IMG/VR virus record: IMGVR_UViG_3300046747_000043
Coordinates: 1 to 47,514 of that record
Length of the DNA: 47,514 bases
From: a virus
Reading direction: 5' to 3' (one strand)
Shown: in pieces, positions 7,068-14,012 of the stretch
How the letters are laid out: the number at the start of each line of letters is the position of its first letter
Numbering within the stretch: the stretch's first letter is position 1
Notes under the pieces: model-generated
What the model was told of the DNA's origin: nothing
Database searches by the model: none
What the model saw: the letters and a program-made list of their open reading frames with translations, nothing else
Program-made: the position numbers and the translations under genes

Positions 7068-7540
7068 TTAAGAATCAACCTTTCATTGACAGATTCGAGG
7101 ATTAAAACCATGTGAAAATCACGGTGACAATTCGGGCAAATTTTTACAGTTTCATTACCACCGCTACTTTTTGAAACAGGATAATGGTGATCTTCAAGAA
7201 TCATGGATTCTTTCCCACACCAAAGGCATAATGGAAGCCAATAATCAGTTGGCGAAACAGTGTTTTTTATTTTCAAGTGCGAAGCTATAATTTCACGATC
7301 ATCGGATAAAGTTATTAACTTACTATCGATAAGTTTTTTTATTTTTCTGTTAATTGCGTACCGCTGTTTTATTCTAATAGCTGGAAGAGACTTGATGATC
7401 ATTTCTGGTGAAAATAAATTCATTCCTTTATATAACCAATGACAAAGTAAATTAAATATCATCAAATCAGTCGGGTTCAAATCCATGCCAGCGCACTTTT
7501 TATAATCGTATTGCGCAATTGTAATATCTTCATACTTCAA
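7064..7540 (-). CDS. HNH endonuclease with N-terminal winged-helix-like region
   Basis: A 158-aa protein. The C-terminal 55 residues hold an HNH domain with a zinc site: CLWCGKE, EDHHYPVSKSSGGNET (catalytic His region and Asn), CPNCHRDFH. The first 85 residues look like a DNA-binding helical domain. The start is TTG, with GGAGG 5 nt upstream. The gene is markedly more AT-rich than the genes around it, which suggests recent acquisition; free-standing HNH enzymes are often mobile in phages. It could nick DNA at a specific site or be a homing enzyme. Confidence 0.8.
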   Translation of the reverse strand: MKYEDITIAQYDYKKCAGMDLNPTDLMIFNLLCHWLYKGMNLFSPEMIIKSLPAIRIKQRYAINRKIKKLIDSKLITLSDDREIIASHLKIKNTVSPTDYWLPLCLWCGKESMILEDHHYPVSKSSGGNETVKICPNCHRDFHMVLILESVNERLILK

Positions 7541-7723
7541 GATGTCCTCCGGGGAATAAAAAAGCCCCTGGCCCGCCGTCCTCGACCAAGAGGAAAACCC
7601 CCGCGCAGCAAAGGGTTATATCGGCGAACCAGAAGGCTTTAGCAATCTGATTTGGCGCTGGCGTATGTAGCCGGGTGGTTAGTCCGACTCGGAAATAATA
7701 CTCTACGGTTCCATAAAAATCAA
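7541..7723 (-). other. Non-coding region with long-range hairpin ending in a T tract
   Basis: No convincing gene. Near its downstream end an AAAGCC...CTGG segment can pair with CCAGGGGC directly before TTTTTT (7557-7568), giving a terminator-like structure with a large structured loop. A degenerate copy of the promoter core (GTAGAGTATT, near 7700) lies at the upstream end. The area could end transcription before the HNH gene or hold a small RNA. Confidence 0.35.
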
Positions 7724-8368
7724 CTATTGCGCGTGGGACGCCGCGATGGTCTTAACTGTTATGTTGTAACCCATCGATCCTTCCAGCAAGATGGTGTCGT
7801 ACTCGACCACGCCGGTGTACCGATTAACTTCCTGCCAATGAACCTCGTTGTCGGATTGGTAGGCGATCATAAGTTTACTCCCGGTCGCGTCGAACAGCTG
7901 GACCACGTCGTCCAGGACCATCACGGTAAACTTCTTGCCGGTTATGTACCAATTGAACGTGCCAGGTTTGTCGCCGACCTTCGCGGCCATTATCGATCCG
8001 TTGGTCATGCTGTAGTCGTAATAGATATATCCGGCCGGAACGTCCTGCGAGAACACTTTGGTTAAAGACAACATCATTACCAGAATGAAAGTTAAGACGG
8101 CCAAGAACCGCACGTTTCGGTAATCCGAAGAATACATTATTCCGCCTGGTCTGATTGGTCTAAAGAAAAAATCTTTACCGAAAACTCTTAAAATGAATTC
8201 TTCTAAGTTTTCTTTTACGACTTCGTAATGCAATCCTTCTTTTAATCCGCCGTCTGGTAATTCCAGATCATCATCATATTCATAAATCGCGGCCAGTTCT
8301 TCAATGGTGGCGAATCGCCGTTTATTGTCGATATACGGGTTGATATTGACATACCGAACTTTACGCAC
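7724..8368 (-). CDS. Hypothetical protein with internal hydrophobic segment
   Basis: A 214-aa open frame starting at GTG behind GAGGGGG. Residues 1-75 are charged and soluble. Residues 87-107 (FLAVLTFILVMMLSLTKVF) are a membrane segment or signal-like stretch followed by SQDVPAG, and the last 105 residues are a beta-rich domain. It is either one membrane-spanning protein or a fusion in which the part from Met78 resembles a secreted protein by itself. Function unknown. Confidence 0.6.
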   Translation of the reverse strand: MRKVRYVNINPYIDNKRRFATIEELAAIYEYDDDLELPDGGLKEGLHYEVVKENLEEFILRVFGKDFFFRPIRPGGIMYSSDYRNVRFLAVLTFILVMMLSLTKVFSQDVPAGYIYYDYSMTNGSIMAAKVGDKPGTFNWYITGKKFTVMVLDDVVQLFDATGSKLMIAYQSDNEVHWQEVNRYTGVVEYDTILLEGSMGYNITVKTIAASHAQ

Positions 8369-8762
8369 GTTGCACCCCCTCTGATTCCATGGTCAGCGCG
8401 TCGACCAGCGACCGGATGCGCACGACGGGAATGCGCGTGTGGTTGTCTGGTTTGAACTCGTCCTCGTACTTGATGATAGACGAACTGTGCGTTATACCGG
8501 CGTGATCGCCCCAAATCTTCGGCAGGGTAATCACCCGCGATCCCTTCCATTTATCGATTGACCGGACGGTGTAGTCGCTAAACTTGAGGCCCGGCCCCTG
8601 GTTGACAGCCGACAGCACAAAGTCCTTTCCGTCGATGAACCCGTGGTAGGTAGGGTTAGATTCACCCACACCGAGGTATGCGAACACCTCGTCCGATGCC
8701 GTGAGCGTGTAGCCGGTTTTCCCCTGCTTCTGCGCCTTATAAACCTTGTCGATCTGTTTCAT
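8361..8762 (-). CDS. Hypothetical protein
   Basis: The product has 133 aa. It is coupled to the nuclease gene upstream (ATGA). A GSRVITLPKIWGDHAGI segment near residues 74-90 resembles the swapped-hairpin strand of AbrB-like DNA-binding proteins, but the match is short and weak. It sits in the recombination cluster with the ERF and Cas4-like genes. Confidence 0.6.
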   Translation of the reverse strand: MKQIDKVYKAQKQGKTGYTLTASDEVFAYLGVGESNPTYHGFIDGKDFVLSAVNQGPGLKFSDYTVRSIDKWKGSRVITLPKIWGDHAGITHSSSIIKYEDEFKPDNHTRIPVVRIRSLVDALTMESEGVQRA

Positions 8763-9679
8763 TCTTCGTCGTCCCCTCCAAGGATGGCCGCGATAACCTG
8801 ATTGTAGTTATCGCCGGCGGAATACTTCTTAAGCTCTGGTCCCCAACAATGCGCGGCGAACGAGCAGTAGTTGCACTGCCACGCCGACTTGTACTTGATT
8901 TTGTCGCGCTGGAAATCCTTTTTCATTTCACCGTTCTTGATAGCCACGATGTAAGGCCTATCCGGGATAGTGCCGGCGTCAAGGTGCTTTTCGACCTCTT
9001 TGAATCGATCAATACCCTTGGTATAAACGTCAGGGCTGTATCGCGCCATTTCGACCATATCGCCGCTCGGGAACATCTTTCGGAGCAAATAACCCTGCTC
9101 GTGCTTGTCGAGAATGAAAAGTACACGGTCCCCGGAATCCCGGCTGACGTAGGGAATATAGAACCGCTTAATCCCGGAAAGTTCGAGGTACAGGATCGCT
9201 TGCATGAGCGCGGCCGGCTTTGGACCGTTTTCCTTAATATCCTTCATGCCGTAGCCGTAGGCCGTCTTAAGCTCGATTCCCGAGATCATGCCGGACTGGT
9301 CGACGAAAATAATGTCGAGGCGGTAGCGAATCGGTCGCTTAAGGCCTTCGATCGTGACGTTACCGCTGCGAACTTCCGAGTCTACGCTGAAACCTTCCCA
9401 GGCTATAGCGCGGATCAGTTCTTCGTGATCAGCTATGTCGTGCATCACGAACTGGATCATGTTGTGGACTGAATTGCCGATTTTCATAGGCCACCAATCG
9501 CCGCCTTTTATCGGTTCTGATTTTCCGGTGCCGTTCCATTTGTAAACGACTTGGCGCGTACAGGATGTGACCTCGGAAGGGTAGAATGCGGTGCGCTCTC
9601 GGCCCTCGCCATGGTCGAAGTACTTCTCGAAAAAGTCGATAATGTTTGTCGGTTTTGGAAGATGCTCGATGTCGCTCAT
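8759..9679 (-). CDS. PD-(D/E)XK nuclease, Cas4/RecB-like with iron-sulfur cysteines
   Basis: A 306-aa nuclease. Cys40 (SEVTSCTRQ) together with Cys269, Cys272 and Cys278 (CNYCSFAAHC) form the four-cysteine pattern of Cas4/AddB-type [4Fe-4S] nucleases. Between them lie Asp122 (YRLDIIF), Glu136-x-Lys138 (GIELKTA) and Gln160 (ALMQAILY), the PD-(D/E)XK catalytic set. It probably resects DNA ends to feed the ERF annealing protein encoded upstream in the same unit. Both ends of the gene overlap neighbours through ATGA junctions. Confidence 0.85.
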   Translation of the reverse strand: MSDIEHLPKPTNIIDFFEKYFDHGEGRERTAFYPSEVTSCTRQVVYKWNGTGKSEPIKGGDWWPMKIGNSVHNMIQFVMHDIADHEELIRAIAWEGFSVDSEVRSGNVTIEGLKRPIRYRLDIIFVDQSGMISGIELKTAYGYGMKDIKENGPKPAALMQAILYLELSGIKRFYIPYVSRDSGDRVLFILDKHEQGYLLRKMFPSGDMVEMARYSPDVYTKGIDRFKEVEKHLDAGTIPDRPYIVAIKNGEMKKDFQRDKIKYKSAWQCNYCSFAAHCWGPELKKYSAGDNYNQVIAAILGGDDEE

Positions 9680-10080
9680 ACCGCGGTGCCTTTTCGAAGC
9701 GAATTAACGTGATTAACAACGTCAGCCGGCGAAAGAGAAGCGCCATTTTTCGGAATAATAACAGCCGGTGGCGCGGTTACATGGTTCGTCGGACTATACG
9801 AAGGACCGAGTGGTGGCCCCTCGTTTTTTAATCCTTGAGCTGCTTCCAAGAATCGACCGGTATATTCCGGGTTGTGCGTCAAGTATTTCTTGATCTGCGA
9901 ATCGGTAAGCGCGTTCCGGCGCATTTCTGTGAGTGCTATCGCGTGGAGCATATTAGACACCACCATCTTGTCGTTCGACCCGGGATAACCCTTGGCCCGG
10001 CCATAAAAAGCCAAGTCGGCGAAATCATAGTCCTGGAATGTCACGGTTACGCGAACGCGACCTTTTGCGACTTTGCTCAT
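9676..10080 (-). CDS. Hypothetical protein, possibly ribbon-helix-helix-like
   Basis: The product (134 aa) begins with a basic beta strand (GRVRVTVTFQDYD) and helices with a NDKMVVSNMLHAIALTEM segment, which could form a ribbon-helix-helix-type DNA-binding fold. The C-terminal half is Pro- and Ser-rich. It is coupled by ATGA to the 55-aa gene upstream and to the nuclease downstream. Function unknown. Confidence 0.6.
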   Translation of the reverse strand: MSKVAKGRVRVTVTFQDYDFADLAFYGRAKGYPGSNDKMVVSNMLHAIALTEMRRNALTDSQIKKYLTHNPEYTGRFLEAAQGLKNEGPPLGPSYSPTNHVTAPPAVIIPKNGASLSPADVVNHVNSLRKGTAV

Positions 10081-10244
10081 TTTCTAACCGGTCCCTTCTG
10101 GACGACGACGCCCAATCCGTAGCTTTTGATCCCGCGCCGTTCCAATTCGTCGAGCGCCGCTATAGCGCACTGGTAGCGCGTCTTTTGCTCCACTTCGAAT
10201 ACCCGGTCGCGGCCGTGGTCTTTATAGGTAATCTGCACGATCAT
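10077..10244 (-). CDS. Small hypothetical protein (55 aa)
   Basis: This short gene fills the gap between the NinB-like gene and the 134-aa gene. It has a GGGGG-type ribosome site, ATG at 10244, and its TGA overlaps the next ATG. The sequence looks like a beta-alpha-beta mini-domain: ITYKDHGRDRVFEVEQKT, then a helix CAIAALDELERRGI, then strand YGLGVVVQK. The tight packing supports it. Confidence 0.7.
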   Translation of the reverse strand: MIVQITYKDHGRDRVFEVEQKTRYQCAIAALDELERRGIKSYGLGVVVQKGPVRK

Positions 10245-10253
10245 GATGCCCCC

Positions 10254-11165
10254 TTAAAATAGTTCAAGTTCTTTCGGGTCCGCTTCGATATGTAGCGGCT
10301 CCGGCGTGACATTCCGCATCGGTTCGGCGTGTTTCATCGCCCTGTCGACCTTCCATAAAAGATGGCTGTTGCGTTCGAGAAATTCATGCCATCCAACCTT
10401 GTGTTGCGCGACCACCTTATCAAACATGACTTGGTCATATTCGACACCGCCTATGCCGGTGTGGCAGGTGTCGCAAAGCCGGAGGTAATTCCAGTCCTCA
10501 TCGACGCCGCCCGCGCCCCGGCTGATGATGTGTGCCATAGACCCGCGTTCCTCACCACCAAGGTATTTCAAACAGGCCTCGCAGAAGTTTACGCGGCGCC
10601 GGTAGTCCATGACGTTCTGATAGGATCCTCGAAGCGGATCGACTTCCTGCTGCGATCGCCAAATTTGCCAGTCGCGCCAATACCGTCCGATGTCGGCCGG
10701 TTCGGTAACCTCTATGCCGTTGACCGCCAGTTCGTGAAACGTACCCTCAACGAGCCGGGAGAACTCGACGGTGTTCATTTCGCTTGACCGGACGATCACT
10801 TCACGCTTGATCAGCTTTCCGATAAGGCGAGGTGCGTACATCTGCAGCAGCTCTTCGTGAAGCATCGCCTTCCACTTCTCGTCGTGGTCCCGATAAACCT
10901 CGAAGGCGAGAACGTCGACCAGGGCCCAATACAGCGCGTTCTGGTCGAGGTTCCGCTTCTTGCGAAAATACTTTAGGTCCATGACCATCATAGGGAGGTC
11001 GGACTTGTCCGGTTTTGTTTTGTTGGAAGATTTGGCCGAATTTCGCGCTTTGGTGAAATACTCGATGACAAGCGGTTTTAAGGTTCCGCGGTCAGGTTTT
11101 TCGATTTGAAGAACCAGTACACCGTCGGAGGCCGTTTCGATGATTCGGAAATGGATGCCGTCCAA
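10254..11165 (-). CDS. NinB-like recombination protein with C-terminal HNH-like zinc domain, TTG start
   Basis: A 303-aa protein with two parts. Residues about 70-190 contain KKRNLDQNALYWALVDVLA, the hallmark of NinB (lambda Orf) recombination mediators. Residues about 193-245 hold CEACLKYLGG, MAHIISRGAGG, DWNYLRLCDTCHTGIGG, a treble-clef HNH-like domain. Fusions of this kind occur beside phage annealing proteins. The only credible start is the TTG directly after the ERF stop codon; its ribosome site is weak, so coupling is likely. Confidence 0.75.
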   Translation of the reverse strand: MDGIHFRIIETASDGVLVLQIEKPDRGTLKPLVIEYFTKARNSAKSSNKTKPDKSDLPMMVMDLKYFRKKRNLDQNALYWALVDVLAFEVYRDHDEKWKAMLHEELLQMYAPRLIGKLIKREVIVRSSEMNTVEFSRLVEGTFHELAVNGIEVTEPADIGRYWRDWQIWRSQQEVDPLRGSYQNVMDYRRRVNFCEACLKYLGGEERGSMAHIISRGAGGVDEDWNYLRLCDTCHTGIGGVEYDQVMFDKVVAQHKVGWHEFLERNSHLLWKVDRAMKHAEPMRNVTPEPLHIEADPKELELF

Positions 11166-11825
11166 CTATGTTCTCGCGTACCGCTGCATGATGTAAGCGG
11201 CGTATGGCCCTTTGGCGCTGTCTGGCTTTTTGTCGAACTCGGCCATTTCCTTGTTGCATTCCGCCGCAGTCAACCGGCCGGCGTTAACGGCTCCCACAAG
11301 AAACTCGTCGAGCTGTTCACGGACCTTTGAAACGTCGCCAGTCTCTGGCCGGGTTGTTGCCGGAGCTCCGCCGGTTGACTTCCGTTCATTGCCTGGGCTT
11401 TCCAGGTCACCGTCCTCGTCGTCTTTAGTGGTAACCAGGAGAATCTGCTTCAAAGCGTACTTGTGTGCGTAGGCCATCGATTTGTTGCCGGCCTTGTCGG
11501 CGTAGTCCGAGGCCTTTCCGATCGAATCGGTAGTCACCTTGGAACCGTCTGGCGCCCAGAAGGTATAGCGGCAATGGACGACGTGCCAGAATAGCTTGCG
11601 GACTTTTCCGCTGTCGTTGGTGGATTCTGTTACCTCGGATCGCTCGGATACAACCTCGCAGGTGGTGAACACGCCTTGCTTGGCAAATAGTTCCTTCGAC
11701 TTGTTGTAAAAGTCGTCGATGCTCTGGAACTTGAACCCTTGCTCTTTGTTGGTGTTTTCCTTACCGATCGCACCAAGCTCGGACATAATCACGCGGATGC
11801 GTTCGTAGATCAACGGAGCGTCCAT
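11166..11825 (-). CDS. erf: ERF-family single-strand annealing protein
   Basis: A 219-aa protein with the ERF core: GKENTNKEQGFKFQSIDDFYN near residue 21, then KASDYADKAGNKSMAYAHKYALKQILLV near 103-130. ERF proteins anneal complementary single strands during phage recombination and genome circularisation. The C-terminal 80 residues are a Pro/Thr-rich linker plus a helical tail. It is the first gene behind the GGTAGTAGTATT element at 11.85 kb and starts at ATG behind AGAGAGG. Confidence 0.85.
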   Translation of the reverse strand: MDAPLIYERIRVIMSELGAIGKENTNKEQGFKFQSIDDFYNKSKELFAKQGVFTTCEVVSERSEVTESTNDSGKVRKLFWHVVHCRYTFWAPDGSKVTTDSIGKASDYADKAGNKSMAYAHKYALKQILLVTTKDDEDGDLESPGNERKSTGGAPATTRPETGDVSKVREQLDEFLVGAVNAGRLTAAECNKEMAEFDKKPDSAKGPYAAYIMQRYART

Positions 11826-11845
11826 GCGGTACCTCTCTTATGGTG

Positions 11846-11876
11846 CAATACTACTACCTTTGGTTTGAATTGTAAA
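11846..11876 (-). promoter_or_regulatory. Conserved promoter element copy 2 (upstream of erf)
   Basis: TTTACA (11871-11876) and TAGTAT (inside 11846-11858) are separated by 17 nt, a plausible -35/-10 pair. The GGTAGTAGTATTG core matches the other three copies. It lies between a terminator (11894-11913) and the erf ribosome site. Confidence 0.65.
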
Positions 11877-11884
11877 GTTACTGG

Positions 11885-11913
11885 AATAGAAAAGGCCGGG
11901 AATCACCCCGGCC
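11885..11913 (-). terminator. Rho-independent terminator
   Basis: On the minus strand GGCCGGG and CCCGGCC form a 7-bp stem around a 6-nt loop, followed by TTTTCTATT. It ends the unit that contains the Ro-like protein gene, the DUF932 gene and the 12038-12331 gene. A second perfect 6-bp hairpin (GCGATA/TATCGC, GAAG loop, near 11923-11938) lies just before it. Confidence 0.8.
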
Positions 11914-12037
11914 GGAATTACCAGCGATACTTCTATCGCCTTACTAACTGCAAAACTGACCGCGCCGGTATGCGTTCGGTTGATCATCGCCAGCCTTAGC
12001 CGGGTATTCTTCGCCTACTTGCGCCCCATGGTGGCGA
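11914..12037 (-). other. Non-coding stretch before the terminator
   Basis: I see no credible gene here. It holds one perfect 6-bp hairpin with a GAAG loop and otherwise unassigned sequence between the stop of the 97-aa gene and the terminator. A 49-codon frame through it overlaps the terminator and promoter and was not accepted. Confidence 0.4.
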
Positions 12038-12331
12038 CTAACTGTTTGACTTACTGAAGGACTTACGGCGAAGCTCGACGGAAAATACCTTGCCCGAAAG
12101 CGCGGTGATTTTCTGCATCTGATCTGTCATGATTTCCTGTACCTTTTTCCTTTCATCGTACTTTAATGGCCGTCCTGCCGTCAGTATTCCGTACTGCAAA
12201 TCCGTTGTCACTTGTATCTTTTGATCAAAGCCGGCTTCAGCGACAGACGTATTTAACCGTTCGAAAAACTCCTTCAGACTGACCGATATTTCCGAAAGCG
12301 GTAAGACTATAACGACGTTATAGGTTGTCAT
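12038..12331 (-). CDS. Hypothetical protein
   Basis: The 97-aa product starts at ATG behind GGAAGG. It has a strand-helix-strand beginning (YNVVIVLPLSEISVSLKEFFERLN) and a basic C-terminus (ELRRKSFSKS), suggesting a small alpha/beta domain that may touch nucleic acid. It is the last gene of the RNA-locus unit. No family recognised. Confidence 0.65.
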   Translation of the reverse strand: MTTYNVVIVLPLSEISVSLKEFFERLNTSVAEAGFDQKIQVTTDLQYGILTAGRPLKYDERKKVQEIMTDQMQKITALSGKVFSVELRRKSFSKSNS

Positions 12332-12527
12332 GTTTCATTCCTTCCCTCGCGGGTCCGGTTACAGCGTCCGGCAGACTTCGGATAAATCCGGCCGATCTCG
12401 TTAGCAGATCGTGTCCTGACTGTCTTTCGGCATCGCTCGGGGCAAGACGAACGGCCTTGGACAGGGTTGCGAGTCCGTAAGCGGTTATCTCGCGCCAACC
12501 ATACGGGAAATAGGGTTGGTTAAGCTG
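12318..12527 (-). other. Open frame without a standard start codon between two genes
   Basis: A 69-codon open frame starts right at the stop of the DUF932 gene, in the +1 frame, and has protein-like composition (for example ITAYGLATLSKAVRLAPSDA). It has no ATG, GTG or TTG before codon 64. It could be an extension read by frameshifting, an eroded gene, or chance. The stretch also holds a 6-bp hairpin CCAACC/GGTTGG near 12498-12522. Confidence 0.25.
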
Positions 12528-13554
12528 CTAATTTCTCCCAGTTCGACCTTGGCATCGATAGCACGTCGTTGCCAAGGGTTTCGTAAGCGAATTGCTGCAT
12601 CGGGTCTTCGATGCTGTGCGCCAGTGCGGTGATCGAGTTTACGAGTCCCCAGCGCGTCCGGCCTTCCTCGTAGAGATTGACCAGTACCGCCTGAGTGTCC
12701 TTCAAGCTCAGAATGTTTTCCTTGACCATATTTTTCCCGAGCTGCACGGGATCGCGGATAACGTCTTCGGCGGCTTCCTTCATCTTGGCGACCTCGGCTT
12801 CGAACCACGCGCCTTTGATTGCGTCCGCGAAGGTGTCGCGCATGATTAGTTCGTAAGCCTTATTTTCCGCAAGCAAGGTGTCGTCGCGGAATATTCGATG
12901 GTCGTCCGAATCGATGCGCGGGCCGATATGCTTCTGCGACAGGATGTTCTGTCCGTTCATGCCGTTCGAACAGATGCGGCGCCAGATGAGCTTCTGGATC
13001 ACGAAGGTTCCTGAGCCGATCTCGCTATTGCTGATCGTGACGCCAGCCTCCACCACGTCGCCGACCTTCACTTCGCCGGATACGCCAGGGAACACCAGCT
13101 GCAAGAACATCTTCTCCGGCGTGATCGAGTGCGACTTGACGAGGATATTGTCGCCAAGGTCTTTGACCGCCGGGAATATGGCGCTCAGAATTTGCACGTT
13201 GTCGATTGGCCGGTATCGATCGCTTAAGAAGGCTCGGTTTTCGCCATCCAGCGTTCGTACCAGGAAACCCTTCTCGGCGCGGTTCGGCTTGTTCAACCAA
13301 TGGTTTACGTTGAGCGTTCGAAGTCCCGGTATAGCGGCCATCTTGTCGTAGTAAATCTTTGGAATTTCAAGCTTGCTGGCGATCTGGCTGTGCGCGAAGT
13401 CTTGAATCTTGAACTCGCCGGCACCTTGCAGTTCCAGTCGGCAGTCCCAAAGCATCTTGATACCAGACGACGGAACGCGGAAGTCTTGCGCCGCCTTTGA
13501 GCGACGGTCGATCTCCTGCGCAAATGAAACTAACGATTCGTAATTACCTTTCAT
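12520..13554 (-). CDS. DUF932-family protein
   Basis: The protein (344 aa) fits the DUF932 (LGT_TIGR03299-like) pattern of phage and plasmid proteins: FLSDRYRPIDNVQIL near residue 108, a beta-rich middle, and SNSEIGSGTFVIQKLIWRRICSNGM near 176-200. Its biochemical role is unknown. It starts at ATG behind AAAAGGAGG, just after a 9-bp GC-rich hairpin, and follows the Ro-like protein and structured RNAs in one transcription unit, so a link to RNA handling is possible but unproven. Confidence 0.75.
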   Translation of the reverse strand: MKGNYESLVSFAQEIDRRSKAAQDFRVPSSGIKMLWDCRLELQGAGEFKIQDFAHSQIASKLEIPKIYYDKMAAIPGLRTLNVNHWLNKPNRAEKGFLVRTLDGENRAFLSDRYRPIDNVQILSAIFPAVKDLGDNILVKSHSITPEKMFLQLVFPGVSGEVKVGDVVEAGVTISNSEIGSGTFVIQKLIWRRICSNGMNGQNILSQKHIGPRIDSDDHRIFRDDTLLAENKAYELIMRDTFADAIKGAWFEAEVAKMKEAAEDVIRDPVQLGKNMVKENILSLKDTQAVLVNLYEEGRTRWGLVNSITALAHSIEDPMQQFAYETLGNDVLSMPRSNWEKLAA

Positions 13555-13567
13555 GTAACCTCCTTTT

Positions 13568-13600
13568 GGGCGCCGGAGGCTAACAGCAACACCGGCGCCC
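13568..13600 (-). promoter_or_regulatory. Strong stem-loop directly upstream of the DUF932 ribosome site
   Basis: A perfect 9-bp stem, GGGCGCCGG with CCGGCGCCC, closes a 15-nt loop and ends four bases before AAGGAGG. No T tract follows in the direction of transcription, so it is not a terminator. It may mark an RNA processing end or protect the mRNA. Confidence 0.65.
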
Positions 13601-13610
13601 GTTACCGAAT

Positions 13611-13699
13611 TAACAGGTAATCATTGGCCAAACCTCTGCACCAATGATCTGGTTGATTGTTGGTTTGACCAACGCCTTAGCGTAAACGCTAACCTGCTA
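13611..13699 (-). ncRNA. tRNA-sized cloverleaf-like RNA of unknown family
   Basis: A 7-bp closing stem (TAGCAGG with CCTGTTA, one G-U) encloses three hairpins: TTAGCG/CGCTAA with a TTTA loop, GTTGG/CCAAC with a TCAAA loop, and ATCATTGG/CCAATGAT with a 13-nt loop. The outline (89 nt, four-way junction) resembles a tRNA, but the T-loop and D-loop consensus are absent. Further hairpins lie upstream at 13705-13725 and 13746-13776. This is a fold by eye; no homologue is known to me. Confidence 0.4.
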
Positions 13700-13815
13700 T
13701 AGACATCGCACACAGCAAGCGCAATCAACCACAGGATTTAGTCGCCGGTGTTGTTGTGCCGAACAAACGGCCACCGCTGCCCTTTCACCTTGACCTTATG
13801 GTGTGGGACTTCTCT

Positions 13816-13923
13816 GGAAGCGGCAGGATTCGAACCTGCATGACCGTTTCCGGCCTCGACATTATCTCGATGTTCCCATCGGCGGATTTGATCCCGCTAC
13901 GTCTACCATTTCGCCACACTTCC
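13816..13923 (-). ncRNA. tRNA-Leu-like RNA with aberrant anticodon loop and extra arm
   Basis: A 7-bp acceptor stem (GGAAGTG with CGCTTCC), Leu-type D arm (TGGTAGACG) and a perfect T arm (GCAGG, TTCGAAT, CCTGC) are present. The anticodon region GCGGGATCAAATCCGC leaves a 6-nt loop where a normal CAA loop needs 7. The class II variable arm CGATG-GGAA-CATCG is intact, but about 26 nt with another hairpin (GGCCG-GAAA-CGGTC) lie between it and the T arm. At 108 nt it is too long for a normal tRNA-Leu. It may be a decayed tRNA or a tRNA mimic. Confidence 0.6.
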
Positions 13924-14012
13924 AAAAGAACCATCGCTGGCGGGTTTAACGCCTTGCAGCTACCCAGGGTTTTTATATGCAGGTCATCCCCCCTGTAGCG
14001 CGGTGGCCAATA
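13924..14012 (-). other. Intergenic stretch with a hairpin after the Ro-like gene
   Basis: GCTAC-AGGG can pair with CCCT-GG-GTAGC (about 13958-13998) around a 21-nt loop. No gene and no T tract are seen. It may be a spacer structure between the protein mRNA and the downstream RNAs. Confidence 0.35.

Noticed and set aside
7660-7725. A tRNA-like D arm on the plus strand near GGGTGGTTAG
   Set aside because: No matching anticodon or T arm could be found, and everything else is on the minus strand.
11838-11987. A 49-codon minus-strand frame starting at 11987
   Set aside because: It runs through a clear terminator and promoter and has no ribosome site.
11914-12037. Another Y-like RNA before the terminator (TGGCG and TAATTCC occur)
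   Set aside because: The stems between and outside these motifs do not pair, and TTACTTC is missing.
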